From NCBI GenBank assembly GCA_002245135.1, contig NGBS01000001.1, forward strand, positions 434,001 to 498,000: a DNA stretch of 64,000 bases, written 5' to 3'. Source of the DNA: Proteromonas lacertae (Eukaryota; Sar; Bigyra; Opalinata; Proteromonadidae). The notes beneath the pieces were generated by a model. It ran no database searches. It had not been told where the DNA came from and saw nothing but the letters and a program-made list of their open reading frames with translations. Positions 37,293-50,800 of the stretch are shown here, one piece after another (position 1 is the first letter of the stretch; the number at the start of each line of letters is the position of its first letter). A program made the translations under genes and the position numbers.

Positions 37293-38700
37293 ATGACTCG
37301 TGAGCGTTATAACCCTCTCACTGAGCTTGAATTTGAATATCAATCACTACTAACAGAGCGTTTGGAAGTTTTTAACACAAGAAATGACAGTAAAGAGACT
37401 GAATCGACAATCTTACATTTGAAACTGTATATTCAACTATAATAAAATGTTTTTAGATATGCGGATGTATTAATGCATAGAATAGAAGAATTTCCAAAGT
37501 GTAAAACAATAGAAGATAATGAAAATCTTCGTTCGTTAATAAAAGAAACAGAAAATGCATATAGTGGAACATGGAAAATGGCTTATGGTGTATTAAGAAG
37601 TGATAATTGTATATATTGAAGAATAATTGAGCTTTTAATAGATGTTTTATTGTCGTTAGCAATAAGTTATGCAGATTTTGTATTTGCTATTCAAAAGAAT
37701 CCAAATTTCTCATCAAAGTTATTAAAGAAAGTTTACGATGAAGGTAGAGCAATCGTTAAAATGGATGATTTAATAGCCATTCCATTATTACAAATGATAA
37801 GGTATAAAATTATAATAATAATAATAATAAATATATTTTTCTAATAGAAATCGATTAGTTGATTATTCTCAATACAGTACAGAAATGAATTTATTTGAAT
37901 CTCATTCTCCAATACCAACACCAAGAGAAGATGATGATGATAATAATGATGATGAATATAACAACAATAATAACCAACAAAAGACATTAGCACATACTTA
38001 TTCAGAGATAACAATATCTGAGAAATACATTGACACTTCCAATGTAAAGAATTTAGAGACAATGGATATTAATAGACATTCAAATGATAAATTAATAAAT
38101 ACAATGAATATAACAACTGGTATTAAAACAAATACTACTTCACTTGCTTCTTCTTCTTCTCCTCGTCGTTTTGATGAAAAAATAGAAAGTTATAATAAAA
38201 CAAGATTTATAAAAACCAATAACTCAATTTCTATTACTGGGACTACAAAGAAACTATTACATTCTAACAAAAGAGCACTTGGTAATATTTATAAATATTA
38301 TATAAAACTAAATACAAGTAAGGCTGTAGATGATTTTAGTGATAAACAAAGTCAAACATTAGATTTGAATGGTTTCTTGCAGTTTTGTAAGAAATTTAAT
38401 TTCTATGATTATATGACAAGGAAAGATATGCAAGATCTTTATAATTTGGCATTAAATTCCGAATCTGTGAATAAATCTGATAATTGTTTGACATATGAAG
38501 GGTTTGAAGAGTTGTTAATAAGATTAGCTATATTTTGCTATAATAGAGATAATAATAACAACAATCAGCAAGATGCGCTTGTGGATAAGCTCTTGGAGTT
38601 TGTTGGTTGTAAGGATGGTACATGGAAAATAAAATTGAACAAACCTACTAAAAGTGTCACTTTTATGACAAGAAGATCAAAATCATTTAAGAAAGAATAA
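37293..38700 (+). CDS. EF-hand-like protein with asparagine-rich linker
   Basis: Starts MTRERYNPLTELEFEYQSLL and has four exons with introns of 30-45 nt. The N-terminal ~150 residues are helical (ADVLMHRIEEFPKCKTIEDN, then YADFVFAIQKNPNFSSKLLK). A low-complexity serine/asparagine/aspartate linker follows (DDDDNNDDEYNNNN). The C-terminal half looks like a pair of degenerate EF-hands: LDLNGFLQFCKKFNFYDYM, then LTYEGFEELLIRLAIFC. Such D-x-NGF / YEGF patterns occur in stramenopile and ciliary EF-hand proteins, but most calcium ligands are missing. The end is basic (MTRRSKSFKKE). I do not recognise an orthologue. Confidence 0.7.
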
Positions 38701-38788
38701 TAATTTTTAATTTATATGTGTTGTTTTTGTATTTAATATGAATAACAAACAAAAATTATCAAATGAAATTAATTTATAACACAAGTAA

Positions 38789-39952
38789 CTAAACCATTCC
38801 ATCTTCTAGTTTTACCTTCGGATAACTGGCTGTAGAATTATCTGATGGTGTTAAAATAAGTTGTTTATTATATATAAGAGGAGCTTGACAAAATCCAAAT
38901 ACAATATTTGCATCAGGAACTAAACCTAAAAACAATGGTCTTATTCTTTTGGGTTGTTTTGACATTTGTCTTTGAATTGGATTAACTTCTATTAATAATG
39001 AGATAAAAATGTTATACGATTGGGAGAAAGAAGTATGGAGGAATTAACTGCAGTTGTATTGTTTAAAAAATGCTGTGGATTGGGATTATCCCATCTATAA
39101 AAGAAAAAAGTGAATAATAAATATATGAATATACGAATAGAATAAAGACAGAATAAATGAAGGATCATCAATAAGTGATAATGCAACACTATTGTTATTA
39201 TTGTTAATCGATGTAATTAACTCTAAAAGTGTTTTGTCATTATCTACTACCTTACCATTACTATCATATAATATCAATTTATTAGTATAAACTTCTGCTA
39301 CTTGTTTCCATTTCTTTAATAGATATGAAATTACTGCTGAAAGTGGTTTTGATATATTTGAAGTTAACTATTGATTATAAATAATACAATATACTTCTAA
39401 AAATGGATTATACGGTATTTTATCCATTATATATGACGAATGCTGATCGTATGGTACTAAATGTAGAGTGATTTGTTTATTATCATTCATTATTGTTGTT
39501 AAGCTTAGTTTAAATACATCAGAAACACCACTAAAAAACGACATACCACTTCCATCTTCTTTATTAATTTCATCATCATTTATTAAATCTTCATTCAGAG
39601 CAAAAGGAGGTGGTTTGTGTAAAGGAGATAAAGAATTAGTATTGTAATTATTAAAAGAAAAAAAACCACTACTACTATCAGTTGAACTAGAGTCAGAAAT
39701 AACAGCTGTAATTATTGGATAAGATGTTATTGATAATTTTTCTGCTTTGGAACTATTACTAGTAGATTTCGACCTTGGTCTTTTCACTCCTCTTTTACTA
39801 TTCATTGTTGAGGAGTTTGTTGTATTATTTGAAGAATTATTTGACATGTGATTGCTTGAGTTTGATAATGTATTTGACAATAATGTATTTGTAAGAGGAA
39901 TTGTTGAAGTATTAATTGATGATGCAGATGAAAATGTAGATAAAATTGGAGG

Positions 39953-39990
<38 letters not shown>

Positions 39991-40584
39991 CTATATGATT
40001 ATTAGCAGTTGATTGTAATCTTTTTAAAGTTCTTTTATACAGTAATTTTGCAAAAGATTTAGGAGCTAAAGACTTTTTACCATTCTTTTTATTTGCTTTA
40101 TATATATTATAATAGGTTATCATTGAATAATGAATTGACTATTTTATAGATAAAATTGAAAGTATATACTTCCTTCGATTTCAAGTTAAACTTATCAGAT
40201 ATATATCCATATTTTGTCAACATATTAATCATTTTCTGTATAAATCGATAGTAATATTGCCTGACTTGATCTTTAGTTCGATTTGGAAATTTGTTGCTAA
40301 TTTTGTCAAAATCTTTCCCAAAAGTCTTATAATAACAAAGAAACTTTACAGTTTCATCCTCTGACCAAAAATTTTCAATTTTTGAAGATTTGGGAGCTTC
40401 CTATATTTTTTAAATAATGAATTACTTTAATACAGTTATAAGTATTGATGGAGGTGTGTGTGATTTTTCACGACTAGATATATCTTTAGATTCATTAATA
40501 TTTGTATCTAAATGTATACTTAAATCACTATTAATCTATAACAAATATTATTACATACTTTGAATTAGTTGAAGCTATATTCAT
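38789..40584 (-). CDS. Cramped-like SANT-domain protein with polyglutamine
   Basis: The protein starts MNIASTNSK. After a short intron a serine-rich region leads to a SANT/Myb domain: ENFWSEDETVKFLCYYKTFG, then KDFDKISNKFPNRTKDQVRQ, then YYYRFIQKM. GKDF..I and the QVRQYYYR ending are characteristic of Cramped (CRAMP1/TSL-interacting) proteins, which act in transcription, including of linker histone genes in animals. Further on: APKSFAKLLYKRTLKRLQ, a glutamine run, a serine/threonine/asparagine-rich part with a basic patch (GVKRPRSKSTS), and a region around ISYLLKKWKQVAEVYTNKLI with ILYDSNGKVV that could be a ubiquitin-like fold. It ends KLEDGMV at TAG. Exons near 39.0-39.3 kb are less certain. 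Divergent from ICMT across 120 bp. Confidence 0.72.
39953..39990. repeat. CAA/TTG repeat encoding polyglutamine
   Basis: About 12 uninterrupted glutamine codons (CAA, read on the minus strand) inside the Cramped-like gene. Pure codon repetition suggests recent slippage growth. Confidence 0.9.
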
Positions 40585-40704
40585 ATTTATTTGTGATGCT
40601 AATAAACGATTAACAATCAAATAAAGTTGTTTAGTATAGAGATATTAAGAAAGAATAAAAAACTGAAAAATTCAAATTCATCTTTTTTTTTGCTTTTATT
40701 AACC

Positions 40705-41579
40705 ATGTATATGAATAAAAAAACTATAGAATATAATATATTCTGGGCAGCTATCTACACCTTTTTACTCACATCCTTTTTAATTGGGAATTTATCTCTA
40801 TTAATCTAGTGGTATTTGCTCTTCATCTATGAAGATAGTATTTTGTATAGATTCTATTAATATATAGATTCAATGGTCAACTTATGCAGTTATTTTGGGT
40901 ATATTTCATCTAGCTGAGTTTTTCTTAATTGGTGTATCTTCTCCACAAACCTTATCATTAAGTTGTATAATTATCAGTTCAACAGTATTATTTTTATATT
41001 TAGCCTTTCTTTTATCAAATGGATGGCAGTATAATACAGCAATTATTGTTAGTTGGATTGAGTTTTTTATTAAGTCATTTTTATTCCCAAAGTATATAAG
41101 TAATTAGTTATATTTTTGTATAGTACTGTCATTCCTTTCTGGTTGTATCTTCTTTCATTAACTGCAATTTGTGTCTTTCTTGGAATAAGGTTTTATTCAA
41201 TATATTATGCAGGTCAAAATTTTTCTCATTTAATCGAAACAGAAAAATCAGATAAACATAAATTAGTTACGACAGGAATATATAAGCATTTAAGACATCC
41301 TGCATATTTTGGTTGGTTTTGGTATAGTGTTTTCTCTCAGATTTTGCTATTCAATCCAATTTGTTTTATACTTTATTGTTATGCTTCTTGGAAGTTTTTC
41401 AATGATAGAATTCCATATCTTTTTTCCCTAAAATTTTAATTAATATTTGTTTATCTTAATTATAATTCAAAATTGAAGAGTACTATTTAATTGATTTTTT
41501 TGGAGATGAATATAAAGAATATAAAAGTCATACATTCATAGGAATACCTTTTATTGACAATAACGCTAAATTATATTGA
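40705..41579 (+). CDS. ICMT: Isoprenylcysteine carboxyl methyltransferase
   Basis: ICMT/STE14 methylates the prenylated C-terminal cysteine of CaaX proteins at the ER, using S-adenosylmethionine. Four exons encode a multipass protein starting MYMNKKTIEYNIFWAAIYTF. AEFFLIGVSSPQTLSLSCII-type helices are followed by the conserved cytosolic signature: HKLVTTGIYKHLRHPAYFGW, with the RHP motif that binds the cofactor, then FWYSVFSQILLFNPICFILY and ASWKFFNDRI. After the last intron, EEYYLIDFFGDEYKEYKSHT completes the catalytic EE..L..FFG.EY..Y block, ending FIDNNAKLY. Length (about 235 residues) fits the family. Confidence 0.92.
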
Positions 41580-41648
41580 TTTATTGAATGTTTTTTAAAT
41601 TAATAAATAATATTCGTTTCATTTTACTTAATTTTAATTTTCTTAAAA

Positions 41649-42948
41649 ATGGAAGAAGAAATGAAAGAAAAGCAAGAATCAAAGAGACATTTATTACCAC
41701 CACCAAATATTCAACCTAGTCAAATAAGTGAAAGTGGTACTGATACAGAAAATGAAAATCAAACATCATATCAATTATTAAGATCAAGAAGAAGGGTTCA
41801 AATAGAGCAACAAGAAAAATATAATAGCAATATGTCAACAGGATCTCCTTCTAGTCTTTCTACGCCAAAAACTGATCAAGATACAGCAAATGACTCATCT
41901 GACTCTAATGAAGAATCAACGTTCATAGAAAATGATCATTTATCAAAAATGGAAAGTGATGTTGATATGGGAACGTTAAATGAAAATGGACTAGAAGAGA
42001 ACGAATCAGATAATACAGAAGCTAAACCAGAGAGAGAAATACCAATAAAACGTAGACATAAGAGAGGAGGATATGCAGCAGCCGCAGGAAAAAAGAGAAA
42101 AATAGAATCATCTTCATTTAAAGATGATGAATCAACACCACCAAGTCGTATATATTTATTATTATTATTATCAATAGCATTACCAGGAGAACATGTAAAT
42201 AGAACATTAATGTTCTTAAAGAATCTAGCGAAGAATCCTTGTACAAAGCAAACACAATGTGATACATATTTCAGTACAGTTAGAAAAATAAGAAATAGTG
42301 TTGTTACAAAAACTAGAAATCATATCAAATCAGAAAAAACAAAGTATTTATTGTCATATATACATATATATATATTAATAGAGTTAGTAAAAAGGTATTA
42401 CCTGAACCTTGTACATGTGTATCAAAACGAACAGGATTGCCAACATGTTCATTACATAAGAAGTGTTTGAAAGGTTTATATAGTGGATGGAAGGAAGAAT
42501 GTTATGGGAATTATCCACCAAATAATCATAGTATTTTTATTATATTTTTATATAGATGGATATAATGCTCAATTATTAGAATTATTTTTAGATGTGTTGA
42601 GTGATAATTCTTATTATATTGGAAATCCACTAACACATTTTATAGATGATTCTACTGAATTTGAACAGAAAAGATTGGACTATTTTCAAAGAACTAAGAA
42701 TTGTTTAAATAGGAATACATGTTTAGAATTATGGTCTCCTCGTGAAATTACATTATTTGAAGCTGCTATTAGTGTATATGGCAAACAATTCCATGAAATT
42801 CAACAAGAAGTATATTATTTTTGTTTTTATGTGATAGATTAAGACTAAAACCACTGAAGAAGTGGTTGAGTTTTATTATTTGTGGAAAAAGACTTCACAT
42901 TATAAGAATTGGAAGAAATCTTATTATAGTGCTACATACAATGAATAA
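41649..42948 (+). CDS. SANT-domain corepressor-like protein (MTA/MIER/CoREST type)
   Basis: Starts MEEEMKEKQESKRHLLPPPN and has an acidic, serine-rich N-terminal region with a basic nuclear-signal-like patch (IPIKRRHKRGGYAAAAGKKR). Two middle exons carry a helical part and a cysteine-rich region (LPEPCTCVSKRTGLPTC) that may bind zinc. The C-terminal SANT domain is split by a 28-nt intron: WSPREITLFEAAISVYGKQF, then HEIQQE, then IKTKTTEEVVEFYYLWKKTS and HYKNWKKSYYSATYNE. The GKxF..I...KT..E.V.FYY.WKKT pattern is that of SANT domains in MTA, MIER, RERE and CoREST, which recruit class I deacetylases. An ELM2 domain is not clearly seen. Confidence 0.75.
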
Positions 42949-43077
42949 ATAGCTAATTTTATGTTATTATTACTATTATTATGTATGTTTTATATGTTTG
43001 AATAATAGTATCATGTATATCGTTCATTTTAAAAAATAATAAAAAATATTCGTTTCAAGTATTTTTAAATTTTATTT

Positions 43078-44272
43078 ATGAAAAGAAATAGTGAAGCTAC
43101 ATCCAAATATAAATCTGGTCCTATAAAAGCAATTCCAGAAGATTATCAACAGATACAATATTATGATGAAGATCAAGATGATTCCTTCAATCAAGTAGGA
43201 GATCAAATTTGTTATCAGAAAAATATTAAATATCAAATGAATTCAAAACCTCAGTCACATATAGAATCTGACTCTTATTCGACTTCAAGTAGTGTATATT
43301 CAAACACAGCAAAAACACTGTCACCAAATACTTCTGGTGATTTTAGAGATGTTCCAACAAAACGTATAGTACTAGTTTCAAAATCAAATAAACCAAAAGT
43401 AAAACCAAGAGCTCAAAGTGTAGGTAGATCAAGTTCAATTAAAAAAATAACAATTAGATCTACATCAGAAGAAGGAATAGGAAATAAATATTACAAAAAT
43501 GTAAATAATATAAACCGAAAAACATCATCAAATTCTTTTTCAAATTATAGTGATTTTAAAGATACAACAACAACTCAACCAGATAAATATTCATTTTCTC
43601 CTCATCTATCAGATTCATATTATACTGACTATAGTACTGAAAGAAGTAATAACAGTAATAAAATAAATCGAAAATTCTATTCAGCAGATAATACTCCAAG
43701 AGAAAATAATCGAATTTATTCACAACAACAACAACAACAACAAAAACAACAACCAATACCATTTAATATTAATAATAATGAATCTTTTCTATTTTCACAA
43801 AATAAACCAACTCAACATAATAAATTGAAATATATATCTTATCCGCTTGAAACATCACTTTCTATAGATATTGAATCAACTAAATATTTAGAATCTCAAT
43901 TACAATATGAAAAAGAAATGAGACAATTGTTATGGAAAGATGTACAGTTATTAAGAAATGAATTAGATAAATTAACGAATAAAAATGAAAAAGACATTAA
44001 AAATAAAGATGATGAAATGTATGAAATATATGTATCTTTGATGGAAACAAAGAAATTGTTTAATATAAGAAATGAAATATTAATGAATGATAAGAATAAA
44101 TTGGGAGGTAATAGTATAAAAACATTAAGTGCATTTGAAATATCAGCTCAGATTGATAGTTTATTAGCTTTAAATATGAGAATATATGTATATATATATA
44201 TTTATAATAACTAATTATTATTTATAGAAATTTATTGAAAAATATGAAAATATAGTGCTCAAAACAAAATAA
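43078..44272 (+). CDS. Low-complexity protein with C-terminal coiled coil
   Basis: One long exon from MKRNSEATSKYKSGPIKAIP plus a small final exon after a TA-rich intron. The first ~250 residues are rich in serine, tyrosine, asparagine and basic residues (KPKVKPRAQSVGRSSSIKK) and include a glutamine run (about 43721-43750). The last ~110 residues form a coiled coil: LESQLQYEKEMRQLLWKDVQ, then LLRNELDKLTNKNEKD, ending YKFIEKYENIVLKTK. No catalytic motif is visible and I do not recognise it. A cytoskeletal or centrosomal role would be a guess. Confidence 0.65.
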
Positions 44273-44437
44273 AAATTAGGATATATATAAATATATATTT
44301 ATTAGTGCTGTATATGACTTTGTTGTTTGTTTAATTTGAAAAAATCAAAATAGAATTGAACAAACCATAATCAAATCTGTCATAGTTAAAAATCTATTTT
44401 TCTAATTATAGAAATATAATATGCTGATATTTGATTT

Positions 44438-45557
44438 ATGAATATTATTATTTCTCATAGATTTATAACTTGCAGATTATATTTATTCATATAGCCAAGA
44501 TCTATTCAATGATACAAAGCCTTTAGGAAACAAACCTCCAGAATATCATAATATAATAAGGCACACATCACAATACACCATTATACAGATAATAACCCTA
44601 ATGCAACAATAAATCCTTTAGTTATATCGGTATCAATGGGATATAATATGTCTCAATTAAGTAAATTCGTATTAAGTCTGAGAAGGTATTATAATGGTTC
44701 AGTGTTATTATTTGTGTTAAAAACTGATGATTACTTGTTTTATGAATGTTTAAGAAAAGCTAAAATAGATATTGTTAATATTACATTTGAATGGCCATAT
44801 TATAGTAATGAGAATAATAACAAATATCCAATAGATGAATCTGTATTACAAAATATTCTAAGATGGGATTATACTTATTCAATTGGTAATTATAGATTGT
44901 TTTTTATAAGAGTTTGGCTTGATAAATATGGTGATAAATACAGTCATATATTTATGGGAGATGCAAGAGATGCAATATTTCAAGGAGATCCATTTAAATG
45001 GAATATAGGAGAAGATGGATTGTATTTAACAGAAAATGTAAGAGGATATTTATTGAAAGATAATAAATGGAATGCAAATCATTTATTCAAATATAAATAT
45101 GGTTATAAACTATTAGATAATCCAATAATCTGTGGAGGTGCAGTATATGGTAGTTATAAACAAATAAAATGGTGGTATGAAATTGTAACAGATTTTATGT
45201 TGAAACAATATATTGATGTTGCAGAACAACTAACGTGGAATTATATTTTATATAATCAATTAAGTCAAGATGAAATAAACAATCATAAAATATATATATT
45301 TAGCAAATGAATATGGTCCAACAAGACATTTAGCAACAGACATAAGAGTAGATGTTGAAAGAAGTAAAGCCAAATCTGATCGATATATTTATAATAGAGA
45401 TAATACACTACCATATTTCATTCACCAATATGACAGGAATGAGTTTTTATACTTAGATTATATTGAATATCATACCGGAATAAGACAGTTTGTTTATGAT
45501 AATGAACATATTTATAGTTTAAATAAAGATACATTAGATTTATATAATAATTTGTAG
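44438..45557 (+). CDS. Glycosyltransferase-like protein, reading frame uncertain
   Basis: The main exon (from about 44585) encodes NPLVISVSMGYNMSQLSKFV, then YGDKYSHIFMGDARDAIFQG and DPFKWNIGEDGLYLTENVRG, then NPIICGGAVYGSYKQIKWWY. The GDARDAIFQGDPF block, with its DxD-like acidic pair, is typical of a eukaryotic nucleotide-sugar transferase-like family. The last part, NEYGPTRHLATDIRVDVERS and the rest to LYNNL, is in another frame. The two could be joined by a 40-nt intron with a GTCAAG donor, or by a two-base length change in the TA run near 45290. The 5' end is also unclear: QDLFNDTKPLGNKPPEYHNI is in a different frame from HHYTDNNPNATINPLV with no obvious GT donor between. It may be a decaying gene or contain sequence errors. 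Confidence 0.6.
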
Positions 45558-45740
45558 TATAATTCTATTAGTTTATATCTTATAATAATTCAAATATAAA
45601 AACAATGAATTTTGTGTGTGTTTAATCTAATATAAGTAATTACAAAAAACTAAAATAACTATTTCAACAAATATATCCGTTTTTGTTGTTCAGTTATTAT
45701 TAAACAACAAAACAGTCTCAAATCCCATTATTAGCATTAA

Positions 45741-47748
45741 ATGTCAGATAGCTTAGAAGAATTTAAAGTTTTAGTATTAATTAACTAATTATTTATATAA
45801 CATAGGTTTTAAAGGCATCCTGTGAAACAGATGAAGTGAAGAAGAGTGATATTTTGAAACAGATACAAGGATTATCAGGTTTAGAAGAAGATTTTAAAAA
45901 CGTCTATTGGTTGAAATATATATTATTGAAAGATCAATCTTATAATACAATAAAAGAATTTCTAGAAATGGGATATATTAAAATAGTTCTTGATTATTTA
46001 GAAGAAGCATATTCAGCAGATGTAAAAGACGAAAATGACAATGAAGAAAATAACAGTGAGGAAGAAGAAAAAGAAGATGATTTATGTTTAGATGTGGTTG
46101 ATAAACTATTAACATTTCTATTAGAAGTATATTTACGGATATAGTATTATTATAAAATAGGAAGGAGAAATAATAAAAGAGAGAGAAGGATATGATAATA
46201 ACCCTTTTGCAGAAGAAATATTGAAATACAACAAAGTGGCATTAATGAATTATGAAGGATTATTTGATGAAGTACTAGCAAAGAAATATTTCAGATATGA
46301 AGAGATTATTGACGATTGTGGTGATAAATTTTATCGAATTAAACCGTTTATATCTAATTGGATGTGTGATAGTAAATTTAAAGAAATGAAAAAGAGAATG
46401 AAAATGAAAACTATTAAAAATGATGATATACAAATAGCTAATGAGTTTATTGAAAAGATAAAGACTGTTGAGTTATTGAATTTAGATAATGCAATGATAA
46501 TGAGAATAAAAGAGATAGTTAATGATAAGATGATAATAAATGAAGAAGAAATGGAATGGAATGCAAACGATATAAAAATAGAAAGAAATGATGATGATTT
46601 AATAAATATCATGATAAAGTTAGTAAATGGATTAGAGAGTTTACACAAAATTGGTATAATTCATGGAAATATAAACCCAAATAATATATTATGCAATAAA
46701 AAAGGTGAATATAAGTATGATGATTATGGAATAAATAGAATAAGAGGTGCAAATGAAATATTATTAAAAAATTTAAAATATGTAAATCGAGAGTTGTTAC
46801 TAGGTACAGAACAAACATCTCATGGTGATATATTCAATTTAGGGTTAGTATTTCATAAATTAGTAAGTGGAAATGATTTATTGGATGGAAAGTCTATAAA
46901 AGAGATAAATGATACTATCTTGAATAAAAATAACTCAATAAAGTCAATACATTCTAACTTTCAGGCAATTATAGAAAGAATATTAAATGGAAAAGTAATA
47001 ATGGAATTAGAAGAAATTAGGATTGAATTAGAAGAGATTTCAAAGAAGGAGATTAATTTGAATGAAATAGTATGTGGTATGAATTTTTCAATGGATTTTT
47101 ATGATAGTAATGGAATGATTATGACAATTTTGCCTATTGTATCAAAATGTAGAGACAAAGCAAGTATATTTTTTTTATGTTATACTTTATGATATAGAAT
47201 ATTTTTATGAGATGATTGATTTATATAAGGAGTATGAAATGATCGAGTATATTAGCTATTTAACTAATTTCATATGGCACAATAATGGAAATTATATTTA
47301 TAAGAAGATTTGTCATAAAGAATTGAATTTAAATGAAGATGGATATGAAAGTCATGAAGAAACGACAGCATCATTAATAAGAGGAGCACATGGCAATTTT
47401 ACTCTTGTATTTTATGGAAGTGATAATGATGACAATTATTCAGAACTATCAGGACAATTTGAGAATTTAAAATTAATGAAAAGGTTGTTTCTTATAAACG
47501 AATGTAATTACTCTGTAATAATTAAAAATTTAACAATTCTAACAAATTTAACATATATAGATATTGATAATGAAGATCATGATTATGATCTCTATTATGA
47601 TTCAAAAAATGTGATAGGCAAAAAATTAAAAAGAGTAAAAACTCAATTGCCAAGATTAAAATTTGGAAAGAATTTAAGTGAGTTTATAGATAATAACTCA
47701 AACGAAGAAATAGAAGAAGATAAAAGTGATGAAGAAGATAGTGATTAA
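45741..47748 (+). CDS. Pseudokinase with helical N-terminus
   Basis: The first exon is MSDSLEEFK, joined by a 38-nt intron to VLKASCETDEVKKSDILKQI. The N-terminal ~130 residues are helical, ARM-like and acidic. The next exon holds a kinase-like domain: LINIMIKLVNGLESLHKIGI, then the catalytic-loop position IIHGNINPNNILCNKKG, where the usual HRD-x-K reads HGN-x-N, then YDDYGINRI in place of DFG, and SHGDIFNLGLVFHKLVSGND as helix F with its conserved D and G. Loss of the catalytic aspartate predicts an inactive kinase. A glycine-rich loop and ATP lysine are not visible. The C-terminal part has no clear domain and ends in an acidic tail (EEIEEDKSDEEDSD). Probably a scaffold or allosteric protein. 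Confidence 0.75.
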
Positions 47749-47838
47749 GATTATTTTTCCTTTTTATTAGTTTTAATTTTCCCATTAAAAAAAACAAATA
47801 ATTATATAAAAACTTAATAATAATAATTTATATTAAAA

Positions 47839-50800
47839 TCATATATTTGTATTATCATTTATGTTGAATTTGTTATTATTTAAGTAAGATGGAGCTTCAA
47901 CAATATTTACAAATGGATTAGACCATTTTGCATAACTCCATTCACTTCTTTCATTACTTTCTTCTTTTTTATTCTTTGATTGAATTCTAATATAATAAGC
48001 CTTCTTCGTCTTTAATCCACAAAGATAATTTCCATTTCTTGATAATTCTGTTGGTTTTAAATCAATTGAATAGTTATTTGGGAATGTTGTTAATGTATCA
48101 TAACTTACACGATATAATACAATTTCTTCACCTCCATCATCTACTGGTGGAGTTATTCTCATTAATAAACAGGTTGAATTGTATTTCTCTACATCAAATC
48201 TTTCTGGAGGTTGTGGAGCATCACTTGGTGTTAATTTTGTTGGTTTTGAAACTCTACTTTCACTACATCCATTCTTATTATAAGCAAACATCCTACTATA
48301 ATATGTAATACCTCTTTTAACTTCAACAATTTCTGTTCTTTCATTATCATCTACATATGGAATATTAATAATCATATAAGCATTGAAACGACTATCACAA
48401 ATATCTTTAAATCTTCTACCTGATGAGTTGAAAATATTGTTTGTGTCTATTTCAAGTACATATCCTAACAACGGAGATCCATTATTATTACCTGGTTTGT
48501 ATGTTATATATAAAGTATTCGAAGTTGCTTTCATATTCACTACATCTAACATATTTGGTTTAGCTGTTGTAGTGATTATATCTGAATATGTATAATTCGA
48601 ATTTGATTTTTCTGTCATTGCTAATACTTTAACTTGCAACTGTCTGTGTGAAGGCAAATTCTGTAGTATTATCTTACCTGTACATCTTGTTGGATAAAAT
48701 GACTTCTGTTTATTCTTAATTACTACATTAGTCTCTGATGTTGAGTTAATTTCTAAAGAGTGTAACTTCTGTTTAAATTCAACTAAAAATCCATCATCTT
48801 CATTATAAGTTATTGAAACATTATTGATTGATGGAATTGCAGTTAATGCAGATTCTAAAGATCCTTTTCCTTCACCATCATAAATATTATCATATTTTGT
48901 TTCTGAATCTGATGTTGTTGTATTTGAATTAAGTGTTATTTCTCTTGTTATACCTAACATTACAGGATGAGGTTGTGTTGTTCTTCCATAAACATTTAAC
49001 GATATTTCTGTGTTGCTTGGTTTTATTTGCCATATTTCATATACTGGATTATTTGGACATCTTATTTCATTATTTTCATATATATCTTCATCTATTTCTA
49101 TCATATTCTCTATATTTTCAAGAGGAGTAAACGTATCATTAATTATTTCTCCTATTTCTATTCTATATCCTGTTATTGGTGATCCACCATCATATTCTTC
49201 ATCAGATATATATAACTCTAGTTGTTTACTATTTCCATTACCATTAACTCTTATTTTAGGAGGTTCAGGTATGACATTCTTAATAACATAACTTCCTTGA
49301 GCTTCACCAACTGATATTCCATATCTACTATGCGCATGTATTCTGAATTCATATGGATGATTTGGTAATAAATTATCTATAACATATTCTGATGAGGTTA
49401 TGTTTGTTATAACCTTATAATTTGTGGGTATTTCTAATAATCTTGAACCACTTGTACATCCTTTAAATACTCTATTATCACATATCTTTACAATTGTGGA
49501 TGATTCATTCAAATACAATCTGTCAATTTCTATTGGATCATGATACATAAAGTAATCATGATATTCTATATCAAATCTACAACTAAGTATATTATCATTA
49601 TCATTATCATATATATTTTCATTAGTTACTACTTCCTCTTCCTCTTCTTCTTCATACTCATCATCATCATTTATTCTAATTGTTGACGAGTTAACTGTTA
49701 CTAATATATTACCAAAATCAGCTGATGCTGTTGATTCTATTATTTTTCCTATATAACTACAATTTCTATCAAATGGAATCCATTCTCCATATTCTCCTTT
49801 ATCCAACTTTAATCTGAAACTATTTCCTTTTTGAGCTTTTATTGATAAAGATTGTATCTCATAAGCACCTTCTTTTATACTTCCACTTTGAACAACTGAT
49901 GCAAAACAATTATTATTCGTCTTATCACCGTTTTCTTCATCCATTATTTTATAACTAAATAGTGGAACATTTGAATATCTAATTCCATTCATACTCTCTA
50001 TTTCATCTTTATATGTTATTAAAAACTCTATTGCTGTTGTATTTTGTCTTTTCATTACTTTAATATCTCCTAACTCTTTTATTTCTGATAATATCTTATA
50101 ACGTATTTCATAATCTTCATCTTCTGTTGATATTGTAACATTATATTCTGTTCTTGAAAAAGGTAAATAATAATACAATTCAACTATTGATGGCATTCTA
50201 TCTGTTTCATCAACTGGATAACATAATAATGAATGTATTGTTGGATAAGAAATTGTTTCAAAATACGCTACTGTATAAGTGAAATTCTCATCGCTTAACA
50301 TTCTACCTGTTGCTTCTTCCCATGTTAATTTAACTGAATTGGATGGCATATAATCATTTTCTGATGGAATTTCTTCTATTGTTATATCTTCATTTATAGA
50401 TGGTTGTGGGAATATTGTTAGACTTTTGGGTGTTGAATAAACTGCTTCACTATTTCCAATTATGTTAAATGCATAAATTCTAAAGTAATATTCATAATGT
50501 TCTAATTTATGAATATAATAATATTCATTTGGAACTGGTAATGGAATCATATCTTTTACATCAATTGTTATACTCTTACTATACATGAAATATGGATTAT
50601 TGGAATATTCTATTATATATCCTTCTATTACTCTTCCTCCATCATTTATTGGTTCAATTATTCGGAATTTAACTTGTTGATCAAATACTGCACTTACTGT
50701 GAAGTTTCTAACTGGATATGGAACAACATTTTTTGGTTTTAAACTATTAATTGAATATCCATAATTAATGATATGATCAACATTTGGAATAACACCATTA

